From Thermoplasmata archaeon (GTDB lineage: Archaea; Thermoplasmatota; Thermoplasmata; Lutacidiplasmatales; UBA184), in the NCBI GenBank assembly GCA_022749895.1, contig JAKIWS010000013.1:1-41553 (forward strand): a DNA stretch of 41,553 bases, given 5' to 3'. Positions 16,174 through 22,781 of this stretch are shown here, piece by piece (position 1 is the stretch's first letter; the number at the start of each line of letters is the position of its first letter). A program made the translations under genes and the position numbers. The notes beneath the pieces were generated by a model, which saw only the letters and a program-made list of their open reading frames with translations, was not told the DNA's origin and made no database searches.

Positions 16174-16593
16174 TTACTTGCCGAGCTCGGAGATGCGGCC
16201 CGCGAGTTCAACGATGCGCCCGCGTTCGGCGGTGAGTCGCGCCGGGTCCGTCCGGCGAATGTCCTCCAGGTACGCCACGTAGCCGCGGAGCTCGGACAAG
16301 ATCTCTTCGACGGTGCGCGGGGTGCGGCCCCCGAACATCGGGAATCCGGCTTCCTCCGCCGCTTGGGCCGTGAGCTGGTACTTCCCATCGGCCATCTTGT
16401 CGATCAACCCGTCCGCGAGCAGGTCCTCCAGCATCGGGTAAATCGAGCCGGGCGACGGCCGCCACCAACCCTGGCTCATGCTCTCGATGTCGTCCATGAT
16501 CTGGGCGCCGTTCTTCGGCCCGCGCCGGAGCAGGTGGAGGATCCAGAACCTCAGGCCGCGGTTTCCCCTCCGAAACGAACCAAACCCGAACAT
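16174..16593 (-). CDS. PadR family transcriptional regulator
   Basis: This is a 139-residue winged-helix protein of the PadR family. Typical features are GLRFWILHLLRRGPKNGAQIMDDIE, the WWRPSPGSIYPMLEDLLADGLI recognition helix and wing, and a C-terminal dimerisation helix (TVEEILSELRGYVAYLEDIRR). The ATG at 16593 starts directly after a strong inverted repeat (16594-16615) that is probably its own operator. A TATA-like AAATATG (complement of 16629-16635) predicts a 12-nt leader. It leads the exporter operon, and PadR proteins often repress adjacent ABC transporters until an amphipathic or toxic compound is bound. Confidence 0.88.
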   Translation of the reverse strand: MFGFGSFRRGNRGLRFWILHLLRRGPKNGAQIMDDIESMSQGWWRPSPGSIYPMLEDLLADGLIDKMADGKYQLTAQAAEEAGFPMFGGRTPRTVEEILSELRGYVAYLEDIRRTDPARLTAERGRIVELAGRISELGK

Positions 16594-16615
16594 CGATATC
16601 GGTATTCCGATATCG
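16594..16615. promoter_or_regulatory. Probable PadR operator (perfect inverted repeat)
   Basis: CGATATCGG (16594-16602) and CCGATATCG (16607-16615) are perfect 9-bp arms with a 4-nt spacer. The site touches the padR start codon and covers the start of transcription predicted from the TATA-like box at 16629-16635. A bound dimer would block transcription, so autorepression is the natural reading. Confidence 0.65.
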
Positions 16616-16807
16616 GCATTGATGACGCATATTTCAACCTTGGCCACGCGGAGGCGGCGCCGTTGCCGGCTCCTTGGCCGATCCAGGGAGGCGCTCTCGT
16701 CCGCACGCGCGGTTGGGGCCGCCGCCCGTCGGTCGGAGCGCGGTAGCCCGTGGGGCCGACCCAACTTCCCGCGTCGCGCGGGCGGTTCACTCCGCGCGCA
16801 GCCACGG

Positions 16808-16813
16808 TTATAG
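16808..16813 (+). promoter_or_regulatory. TATA-like box of the 16836 gene
   Basis: TTATAG centred about 25 nt before the GTG at 16836, the spacing expected for leaderless transcription. Confidence 0.45.
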
Positions 16814-16835
16814 TTGGCCCGAAGTGGGTCGAAGC

Positions 16836-17090
16836 GTGGCGGCCGTGCCCCCCAACGTCGCGGCGCTCGATCTCCGCCGGATGCGCCGACGGCAGGGCCT
16901 CGTCCTACTGGGCCTCCTCCTCAGCCTGGTTGGTTTCGCCCTGATCGGCTATGCGCTCCCCGTGAGCGAACCCGCGCTGCTGCGGATGCTCCCCCTCCTC
17001 GGAGCGGCGGCGGTGTTCCTCTGGGTCGGAGGGATCGTTATGGGTACCGCCTTCGGGAAGCGGTCGAACGGACGGCGCCGTGCCTCGTAG
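16836..17090 (+). CDS. Small two-helix membrane protein
   Basis: This 84-residue protein has two hydrophobic helices (about residues 22-42, LVLLGLLLSLVGFALIGYAL, and 49-69, LLPLLGAAAVFLWVGGIVMG) and basic ends. GTG codons at 16836 and 16845 are both in frame. The first lies about 25 nt downstream of a TATA-like box and so suits leaderless translation. The end overlaps the start of the HAD phosphatase gene by 11 nt, so the two are probably co-transcribed. The family is not recognised. Confidence 0.6.
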   Translation: MAAVPPNVAALDLRRMRRRQGLVLLGLLLSLVGFALIGYALPVSEPALLRMLPLLGAAAVFLWVGGIVMGTAFGKRSNGRRRAS

Positions 17091-17751
17091 GCGAGCGTCC
17101 CGACCCCGGTGGCGCCTCGTCACGATCGATATCGACGGTACGCTCACGACGGTCCACGGCTGGCGATTCCTCGCGGAGCAGCGGGGGTGGGGCGCCTTGT
17201 GGCGGCAGTCGACCGCGCGCTACCTCCGGCGCGAAACCAACGAGGACGAACACCTCCGGGACCTTCTCGGCCTCGCCGAGGGCCTCGACCGGGCCTCGCT
17301 TTACGAGATCCTCGAGGCGACGCCCAAGATCGCCGGGATCGGCGAGGCCGTGGCCGCCTGGCATGCCGACGGGACGAAGGTCGCCCTGCTCACCCACAAC
17401 CCCCCCTACATCGTTGCGTGGTGGAAGAAGCGGTTCGGGTTTGACGCGGCCGATGGTGTCCGACGGGCCCCGGGCTTCCGCCGAGGTCGGGTCGGGGCCG
17501 CCGGCGCCGTGGTCGCCGACAAGGCGGGAGGACTCCATCGCCTGCTCCGCAAGCTCACGATCGACGCCGCCGCGACCGTGCACATCGGCGACGGGTGGGC
17601 GGACGCCGAGCTGTTTCCGCTCGTGGGGGCCGGGGTCGCCCTCAACAGTCGCCTGCGCGAGGTCGAGCGCGCCGCCGACCTTGTGCGGCATCACCACGAT
17701 CTTCGTCCGATGGTCCCCGCGCTCCAGAAACTGCGGCCGCGCCGTCGGTGA
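17080..17751 (+). CDS. HAD superfamily phosphatase (SerB-like)
   Basis: This 223-residue hydrolase has the full HAD catalytic set: motif I DIDGT with nucleophile Asp17 and acid/base Asp19, motif II Thr105 in LLTHN, motif III Lys148 and motif IV GDGWAD with Asp171 and Asp175. The helical cap after motif I and the HIGDGWAD loop resemble phosphoserine phosphatase-like enzymes. The substrate is uncertain because SerB-like HADs act on several phosphomonoesters. The GTG at 17080 lies inside the end of the preceding membrane-protein gene, which points to coupling. Confidence 0.82.
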   Translation: MPRRRASRPRWRLVTIDIDGTLTTVHGWRFLAEQRGWGALWRQSTARYLRRETNEDEHLRDLLGLAEGLDRASLYEILEATPKIAGIGEAVAAWHADGTKVALLTHNPPYIVAWWKKRFGFDAADGVRRAPGFRRGRVGAAGAVVADKAGGLHRLLRKLTIDAAATVHIGDGWADAELFPLVGAGVALNSRLREVERAADLVRHHHDLRPMVPALQKLRPRRR

Positions 17752-17776
17752 ACGGTGCCGCCGCCCCGGTGAGGAT

Positions 17777-17784
17777 TCATATAG
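17777..17784 (+). promoter_or_regulatory. TATA-like box of the 17812 gene
   Basis: TCATATAG centred about 31 nt before the ATG at 17812. It predicts a leader of only a few nucleotides. Confidence 0.5.
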
Positions 17785-17811
17785 CCTGCCGTAGGTCGAA
17801 ACCTCGCATCG

Positions 17812-18387
17812 ATGGAGTACGTGATCCTCCGGGCGGCCCACCCGACGTGGCTCAACCTCCAGCTTCCCGGAGACGTTGCCGCGATCATCCAGTACCACCC
17901 TTCCGAGCTCCGGGAGCTCCGCAATCCGAGCCGGTCGATCGCCTTCCTCGCCCGAGGGCCGGGGGTCGTCCGGGTCGTCGCGTCGTTCCGGGCGCGGGAG
18001 GTGCTCGCCGTCGAGACGGTGAAGAACCGGTACATCGCGCCCGCGCACTTGACCGAGAAGCTCGTCTTCTCCCTCCCCGGCCCGGTCGTTCGGCATCTCG
18101 GACTCCGCGTGCAGCCGAGGGGGGAATCGGGGGCGCGAGCGACCGACGACGGGATCATCTGGTTCCTCCCGGCTCCCGAGTACTACGAATATCGGGCCCA
18201 GGAGAAGTCGGAGAAGGGTTGGTCGGGCCCGTCGCACGGGGGGTTCGCCCACGTCTACCTGGCGAAGTCGATCCTCCCGCTGACGCGCGAATTGAGCGAC
18301 CTGGAGAACCGGATCGAGCACGACGAATGGCGACCCCGGCTCGATGCGCTCGACCGGGCGACCCGGGGGAGGCTCCGGGGGGGCTGA
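17812..18387 (+). CDS. Hypothetical soluble protein
   Basis: This 191-residue protein is not recognised. It has no signal or membrane helix. The N-terminal half alternates strands and loops (LRAAHPTWLNLQLPGDVAAII, RSIAFLARGPGVVRVVASFR). The middle holds IIWFLPAPEYYEYRAQEKSE. A charged C-terminal helix follows (RELSDLENRIEHDEWRPRLDAL). The start is well supported by its own TATA-like box. It stands alone between a HAD phosphatase and a DUF6015-like gene, each with separate promoters. Confidence 0.65.
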   Translation: MEYVILRAAHPTWLNLQLPGDVAAIIQYHPSELRELRNPSRSIAFLARGPGVVRVVASFRAREVLAVETVKNRYIAPAHLTEKLVFSLPGPVVRHLGLRVQPRGESGARATDDGIIWFLPAPEYYEYRAQEKSEKGWSGPSHGGFAHVYLAKSILPLTRELSDLENRIEHDEWRPRLDALDRATRGRLRGG

Positions 18388-18460
18388 CCCGGCGCATGTT
18401 TTGTGACGGTGGGGCGCCAATCCTGCCCCCCCTGTTATACCCCCCAGTCGTTCAGCGAAG

Positions 18461-18468
18461 GTTTATCT
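18461..18468 (+). promoter_or_regulatory. TATA-like box of the DUF6015-like gene
   Basis: GTTTATCT centred about 29 nt before a GTG at 18494. A weaker GTTATAC is at 18434-18440. Confidence 0.45.
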
Positions 18469-18493
18469 ACTGATTCCAAGAGTTGTAACAGTA

Positions 18494-19153
18494 GTGTCGC
18501 ATCCAATGGGGCCTATGCGGGTGGTTCCGGGCAAGAAGTACACTCTGCGCAATCCGGTGCCCCTCCGCTCCGAGGCCGACATCCGCACCACGCGGGTCGG
18601 ACTTCCGGCCGACGAGACGCTCGTCCTCGCCGGCCCGGTCGACCACGACTCCCTCGCGAAGGCGATCCGCCGGTCGGTCGGCCACGAGGGGATGCGGCCC
18701 GAGGATGCCCGCTCCATCGCGGCCCACGTCCTCAATTTCTTCGGCTTCAACCAGCGGATCATCGACAACGTGCTCGAACCCGACGACCGCGACACGTTCT
18801 ACATGCTCGAGGACTCCGGGATCTTGGAGACGGAGCGCGACGAGACGACGCTCTACGACGGCCGCGAGTGGCGGATCCACTACTGGATGTTCCGCAAGGA
18901 CCGCATCTTCGAGCTCGCGCTGGAGGAGACGGAAGCGCTCGCCGCGGCGGGCGAACCGGATGTCGTGTACTCCCCCAACACCCGCCTGACCGCCTTCCGC
19001 CTTCCCCACGGAGAGCGCGGGACGGGGCTACCGGCCCACGCCGTCTACCACGAGCTCGGCGACGAGATCTGGCTCGAGCGGAAGGGGACGACCAAGCCCG
19101 AAGCGCCGGCGGCCCCGGTTCGCGTCCCTCGCGCCCGCAGCACGAGCGGCTAA
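18494..19153 (+). CDS. DUF6015-like archaeal protein
   Basis: This 219-residue protein resembles, from memory, a family conserved in Thermoplasmata and other archaea (DUF6015). The distinctive core is AIRRSVGHEGMRPEDARSIA, then VLNFFGFNQRIIDNVLEPDDR, DTFYMLEDSGILETERDETT and LYDGREWRIHYWMFRKDRI. It looks like a helical, possibly winged-helix domain, but no function has been established to my knowledge. Starts at 18494 (GTG), 18506 (ATG) and 18515 (ATG) are possible. The first fits a leaderless transcript from the TATA-like box. A disordered Pro/Arg tail ends the protein. Confidence 0.72.
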   Translation: MSHPMGPMRVVPGKKYTLRNPVPLRSEADIRTTRVGLPADETLVLAGPVDHDSLAKAIRRSVGHEGMRPEDARSIAAHVLNFFGFNQRIIDNVLEPDDRDTFYMLEDSGILETERDETTLYDGREWRIHYWMFRKDRIFELALEETEALAAAGEPDVVYSPNTRLTAFRLPHGERGTGLPAHAVYHELGDEIWLERKGTTKPEAPAAPVRVPRARSTSG

Positions 19154-19222
19154 GGCGCCCGGGTCGACCTCGGGCCTCCGGGCGGTAGCGAAAGCCCAAT
19201 TGTCCTCCTTCGGTGGGCGGCC

Positions 19223-19843
19223 GTGCGCCGCATCCTCCTCTTGGCCCACCGCGTGCCCGTCGACGGCGGGTTCACCCTGAACGACCTCGCCGGGGGCGGC
19301 GGCCGGATGGACGAGATCGCGCGGTCGGTCTCGACGGCGTTCACCCTCTCCAACGACCTTCGTCGCGACACCGAGGTGACGATCATCTTCCGGGCCTCCC
19401 CGCCGCCCAAGGCCCGCCGGATCGTCCTCCAGGGCTCCCGACTCCGTTACTTGAACCCCGACGAGCGGTCGACCGCCGCCCTCCTGAAGAACGCCCTCGT
19501 CCGCTCGATCCCCCTCGACCGCGACGTCGAGTCGTCCCCCGGGCTCTTCGTGGGCCCGGTCGACCCGAATGCCGAGCTCCGTCGCTTCATTTCGGCCCCC
19601 GATGCGCTCTGGTTGCGTGAGGACGGTGCCCCGCTCGAGAGCCGGGCGAACCTCGGACCCTCTTTTTCCGCCGTCGTCAGCGACGCCGACGATCCCCTTC
19701 CCGAGGAGGAGGAGGTGCTTCGGACGGCGACGACGCCCGTCGTGTCCCTGGGCCCTCGGAGCCTGCGCGCCTCGCAGTGCATCGACCTCCTCCACGCGTT
19801 CTTCGACCGTCGGGACGTCACGGCGGCCCGCCTTGGGCCCTGA
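19223..19843 (+). CDS. trmY: tRNA (pseudouridine(54)-N(1))-methyltransferase TrmY
   Basis: This 206-residue SPOUT methyltransferase makes N1-methylpseudouridine at position 54 in the T-loop of archaeal tRNAs, the residue that replaces ribothymidine. Family features are the N-terminal RRILLLAHRVPVDGGFTLND, the GGGGRMDEIARSVSTAFTLS segment with its conserved Arg-Met-Asp, VTIIFRASPPPKARRIVLQG, YLNPDERSTAALLKNAL and the C-terminal knot region VSLGPRSLRASQCIDLLH. The start is a GTG at 19223. It is convergent with the FtsZ-like gene, with a 48-nt gap. Confidence 0.9.
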   Translation: MRRILLLAHRVPVDGGFTLNDLAGGGGRMDEIARSVSTAFTLSNDLRRDTEVTIIFRASPPPKARRIVLQGSRLRYLNPDERSTAALLKNALVRSIPLDRDVESSPGLFVGPVDPNAELRRFISAPDALWLREDGAPLESRANLGPSFSAVVSDADDPLPEEEEVLRTATTPVVSLGPRSLRASQCIDLLHAFFDRRDVTAARLGP

Positions 19844-19891
19844 ATCACCCCCGGGATAGAGGAGGCGGCTTCGGGGGCGCGCGCCCGCCGA

Positions 19892-20911
19892 TCAGACCGG
19901 AACTGGAGGCCGTTCGGTGATCCGCCAGGGCTTGAGTCCGCCGACGACGGCGGTCATCCGGACGACGTCCCGCCGCTCCGGATGCATCCGCGTGCCGAAG
20001 AGCAGTCGTCGCGGTTCGCCGAGCCGGCCGCGGAGGCTCCGCAGCACGCGGTCGAGGGTCCGCAGGGTGAGGTTCGACCCCCCGTCGAGGTGGACGAGCG
20101 CGCTCGGCGCCGCCGCGAGCTCGAAATCGAGCATCGTCTCGGCGAGCGCCTGCTGGACCAAGTGTTCGGGCTCGGAGATGTGGTGCTCGCTCCGGAGCAG
20201 CGTTGACACCCCGGAATCGCGCAGGTGCGCCTTCAAGCTCGCAAGGTCGACGTTGAGCTGGGACGGGTTCTCGACCATGTCGACCAGGCTCTCGACGAGG
20301 CTGTGGAGGTATGTGCTCCGCAGGTGGAAGATCCGCGGGAGCGGCAGCGTCTCGAACCGGCGGAGCTTCTCGTTGGCGAGGATGAGGACGAGGCCGCCGA
20401 GGCTCTGCAGCTCGGCGAGGGTCTGAACGACGTTCTCCCGCCGGTCGGGGTTCATCTCGAGCTCGACCTGGAACGGGAGGAACGCGACCGGAACGGCGAC
20501 GGTCTCGGTCGGCCGCAACATCGCCGTGAAGAACGGCAGCAGCGCGCTCCCGGTGCCCCCGCCGAGACCGGCGAGGAGGAAGACGATCTCGAACTTCGAG
20601 AGACGCCGAGCGAGTTCTTCCCCGCTCTCGGTGGCGGCCTCGAGAACCCCCGAGCGGTTCCCGCCGCTCCCCGCCCCACGGAAGCGCCGTTGACCGAGGA
20701 GGATCCTCTCCTCGGTGCGGACCTGGTTGAGGTGGCGGGCGTCGGTGTTGACGGCGAAGGTGCGCACGCCGGGGAGGCCCAATCCGACGAGGTCGTGCAC
20801 GGCATCGCTGCCGGCCCCTCCGAGACCGACGACGGCGAACGGGGAAGGGCGGGCCACGTCGAGGAGCGCATCGTCGGGGGAGGGCACCATGTCGCCGTCC
20901 GGTCGGTTCAC
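19892..20911 (-). CDS. Divergent FtsZ-family protein
   Basis: This 339-residue protein has the tubulin/FtsZ GTPase layout: VVGLGGAGSDAV (T1), FAVNTDARHL (T2/T3), LLAGLGGGTGSALLP (T4, residues 114-125), LGGLVLILANEKL (T6) and LNVDLASLKAHL (T7). Two features depart from canonical FtsZ. The T4 signature ends GGGTGSA instead of GGGTGTG or GGGTGSG. The T7 loop, normally NxDxxD, has Asn220 and Asp222 but Ser225 in place of the catalytic Asp. It may polymerise with reduced GTP hydrolysis or act as a regulator of another FtsZ. The GTG start overlaps the stop of the RHH regulator (GTGA). An in-frame ATG at 20890 is the alternative. No long C-terminal tail follows the GTPase-associated domain. Confidence 0.82.
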   Translation of the reverse strand: MNRPDGDMVPSPDDALLDVARPSPFAVVGLGGAGSDAVHDLVGLGLPGVRTFAVNTDARHLNQVRTEERILLGQRRFRGAGSGGNRSGVLEAATESGEELARRLSKFEIVFLLAGLGGGTGSALLPFFTAMLRPTETVAVPVAFLPFQVELEMNPDRRENVVQTLAELQSLGGLVLILANEKLRRFETLPLPRIFHLRSTYLHSLVESLVDMVENPSQLNVDLASLKAHLRDSGVSTLLRSEHHISEPEHLVQQALAETMLDFELAAAPSALVHLDGGSNLTLRTLDRVLRSLRGRLGEPRRLLFGTRMHPERRDVVRMTAVVGGLKPWRITERPPVPV

Positions 20912-21267
20912 GGGGGCGGCGAGCCGTCCGCGGCTACGGAGACGGATTCACGGCGGCCCCGGGCGGTGCCGAGGTTCTCGATGCGGATCCGGATGTACTC
21001 GCGAACAGCGGAGCGTACCGCGTCGTCCACGCTGACCGAGCCGCCTTCGCGGACGAACTCCTCGAGCTGGCGATTGTCTTGACGTGAGAGGTCCACCACC
21101 ACCTTGCGGATGTTCGGTGGAGGCAGATTCATGTCGACGAACCGCTCGAGCGCTTCGCGGATCGCGTCGGAGATCGTGGGCGTGCCCTTGGATTGCTGGA
21201 TCAACTTCAGCTTCTCGAGGAGATCCTGCGGGATCCGGACGGTCACCCGCTCCGACGTGTCGCCCAT
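20908..21267 (-). CDS. Tandem ribbon-helix-helix DNA-binding regulator
   Basis: This 119-residue protein has two RHH units. The first is residues 7-44 (RVTVRIPQDLLEKLKLIQ, then GTPTISDAIREALERFV). The second is 54-95 (RKVVVDLSRQDNRQLEEFV, then GSVSVDDAVRSAVREYI). A disordered tail ends the protein. One chain could thus supply the pseudo-dimeric DNA-binding fold. It overlaps and precedes an FtsZ-family gene, an arrangement like the haloarchaeal cdrS-ftsZ2 operon, where a small RHH factor controls cell division genes. Its leader holds a perfect inverted repeat (21272-21302), so autoregulation is likely. The ATG at 21267 is well placed. Confidence 0.85.
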   Translation of the reverse strand: MGDTSERVTVRIPQDLLEKLKLIQQSKGTPTISDAIREALERFVDMNLPPPNIRKVVVDLSRQDNRQLEEFVREGGSVSVDDAVRSAVREYIRIRIENLGTARGRRESVSVAADGSPPP

Positions 21268-21271
21268 CGCG

Positions 21272-21302
21272 TGTCAGACAAGCTCCGTTGTTTTGTCTGA
21301 CA
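21272..21302. promoter_or_regulatory. Probable operator of the RHH-FtsZ operon
   Basis: TGTCAGACAA (21272-21281) and TTGTCTGACA (21293-21302) form a perfect 10-bp inverted repeat with an 11-nt spacer. The next bases (TTGACAG, 21304-21310) contain a further partial half-site. A TATA-like TATTAT (complement of 21327-21332) predicts transcription starting near 21303, so the repeat spans the start site and the leader up to 5 nt from the ATG. The outer spacing of two helical turns suits two bound RHH units. Confidence 0.7.
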
Positions 21303-21335
21303 TTTGACAGATGCTTGGGCGGGCTCATAATACTT

Positions 21336-21370
21336 CCCGAGGGGCGGTTCTGTTCTGAGGTCCAAGAATC
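21336..21370. repeat. 35-bp dispersed repeat, copy A
   Basis: It begins CCCGAGGGG and ends GTCCAAGAATC. It matches copy B (22261-22295) at 28 of 35 positions by eye, in the same orientation 925 bp away. It lies just upstream of the promoter of the RHH-FtsZ operon. Confidence 0.5.
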
Positions 21371-21495
21371 AGGACCACCCGGTGCCGGGCTGTCGGACGA
21401 CTTGCCCCCAAAGGCATTTCGGCGCGCCCCCGATCGGTACACTGCCGCACGGCTCGGCGGCCCCGCCCTAAGGAGGATTCGCGGCCACCATCGAC

Positions 21496-22101
21496 CTAGC
21501 GTGGGCCGTTAGCCCGAACGGAGACGAGCGCGGACGAAGCGCTGGTCTGGACATCGGCCCCGCACTCCCGGGCGCAACCCAAGATCGCGTCCATACAGTC
21601 GGCGGACAGCGGGATTGCCGCGCGCATCCCGGCCCAGCTTCGACTCGAGAACAGGGAGCCAGTCTCCTGGCCCCGCCATCGGCGGCCGAGGGGGTCGCGG
21701 CGCCGATCGAGGAGGAGGATGTTGAGATTGGAGTCCTTGAGCTGTAGCCGGGTCTCCGTCCCGTTCACGAATCGGAAAGTAACGGCCGCGCGGTCCACGA
21801 TGGCTTCCCGGACGACCGGCCCCCGCCGGCCCATCGCCACGCTCCCACTCACCCCAAACGTCGTCAGCACCACGCCCACGAGCACCAGCCCGAGCACTGG
21901 GGCCGGGATGAGTCCCGGCCCTGCCAGGGCGCTGGGGACCGATCGGGCGATCGCGATCGTAGCGATCACGGCGACCAGGACGAGTACTCCCACGAGCCCG
22001 GCGATGAGGACGATGCGCCGCCCACGCACCATCCGAGCCTCGCGCCCTTCGCCCAGCGCGAGCAGGTCGAACCGTAGTGGCGAACCGGGCTGGGCTTCCA
22101 C
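21496..22101 (-). CDS. Two-helix membrane protein with soluble C-terminal domain
   Basis: This 201-residue protein is of unknown family. A short polar start (with GEGREARMVRGRR) leads into two hydrophobic helices (IVLIAGLVGVLVLVAVIATI and VLGLVLVGVVLTTFGVSGSV). A soluble domain of about 110 residues follows (REAIVDRAAVTFRFVNGTET, then LQLKDSNLNILLLDRR). The GTG at 22101 is my preferred start because GAGG lies 8 nt before it and a TATA-like TTTATT (complement of 22141-22147) predicts a leader of about 17 nt. A GTG at 22161 would lie upstream of that promoter. The gene is flanked by the two 35-bp repeat copies. Confidence 0.55.
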   Translation of the reverse strand: MEAQPGSPLRFDLLALGEGREARMVRGRRIVLIAGLVGVLVLVAVIATIAIARSVPSALAGPGLIPAPVLGLVLVGVVLTTFGVSGSVAMGRRGPVVREAIVDRAAVTFRFVNGTETRLQLKDSNLNILLLDRRRDPLGRRWRGQETGSLFSSRSWAGMRAAIPLSADCMDAILGCARECGADVQTSASSALVSVRANGPR

Positions 22102-22260
22102 CGGAGAGGCCTCGGGTGAAGCTGACGGAGGCTGGGGCCGAAATAAAGATACTGGCCCCACTCAACGGGAGCAAACCACCAGCGCCGAGATCTCGCCTCG
22201 CCCACCGAAACTGAACACGATTTCGGGCAACGCGGCTCGCCAACCGGAAATGAACAGAAC

Positions 22261-22295
22261 CCCGAGGGGAGGTTCGGCTCTCGAGTCCAAGAATT
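22261..22295. repeat. 35-bp dispersed repeat, copy B
   Basis: Second copy of the element at 21336-21370. It begins CCCGAGGGG and ends GTCCAAGAATT. It lies at the downstream edge of the decayed coding region at about 22320-22740. Confidence 0.5.
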
Positions 22296-22319
22296 ACTTC
22301 CGCCGGTCCGACCCGGGGC

Positions 22320-22740
22320 GGCATCCCTCCGAAGGGCGCGGTTCAGTAGGATTGCGACGGCGATGTGGGTGGCGACGATGGTCTCCGGATCCAGGCCGAA
22401 GGCGGCGAACTTTCCGGCGGCCGCTTGGGACCATCGGTTGGGCCTGCGGGGTGCATGGGGCTCTGGTCGAGCGCTGGACACGCGACGGGAAGGAGCTCCT
22501 CCTCGCCCAAGGTCGACGGTGCGCGTCCTGTCCGGGCTTGGACTAGGATGGAAGCTCCGACGATGTAGGTTCCGATGAAGATCGCAACGAGGGCCGAGTG
22601 CCGGAAGATCCACGCGCCGATCGAGGAGTCCCAATTGGGCTCCTGCTCGGCGACCCGAAGACGAGAACCACAAGGACGAGGTGAACGATCGACCGGACGG
22701 CCCCAGGGCCTGTGGTACTCCCCCCTTCAGATCCGGTTGA
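22320..22740 (-). pseudogene. Probable decayed membrane-protein gene
   Basis: No intact gene fits 22296-22781, but protein-like stretches appear in successive minus-strand frames. These are VRSIVHLVLVVLVFGS (about 22700-22650), then EPNWDSSIGAWIFRHSALVA followed by IFIGTYIVGASILVQARTG in another frame (about 22640-22525), then GKFAAFGLDPETIVATHIAV in a third (about 22415-22350). The order and hydrophobic character suggest one former membrane protein broken by frameshifts. The original family is not identifiable. The alternative is that these are chance hydrophobic runs in GC-rich DNA. Confidence 0.35.
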
Positions 22741-22781
22741 GGCGGACCGCTCGCGCCGTACAGGCCGTGATGGATCCTCGG

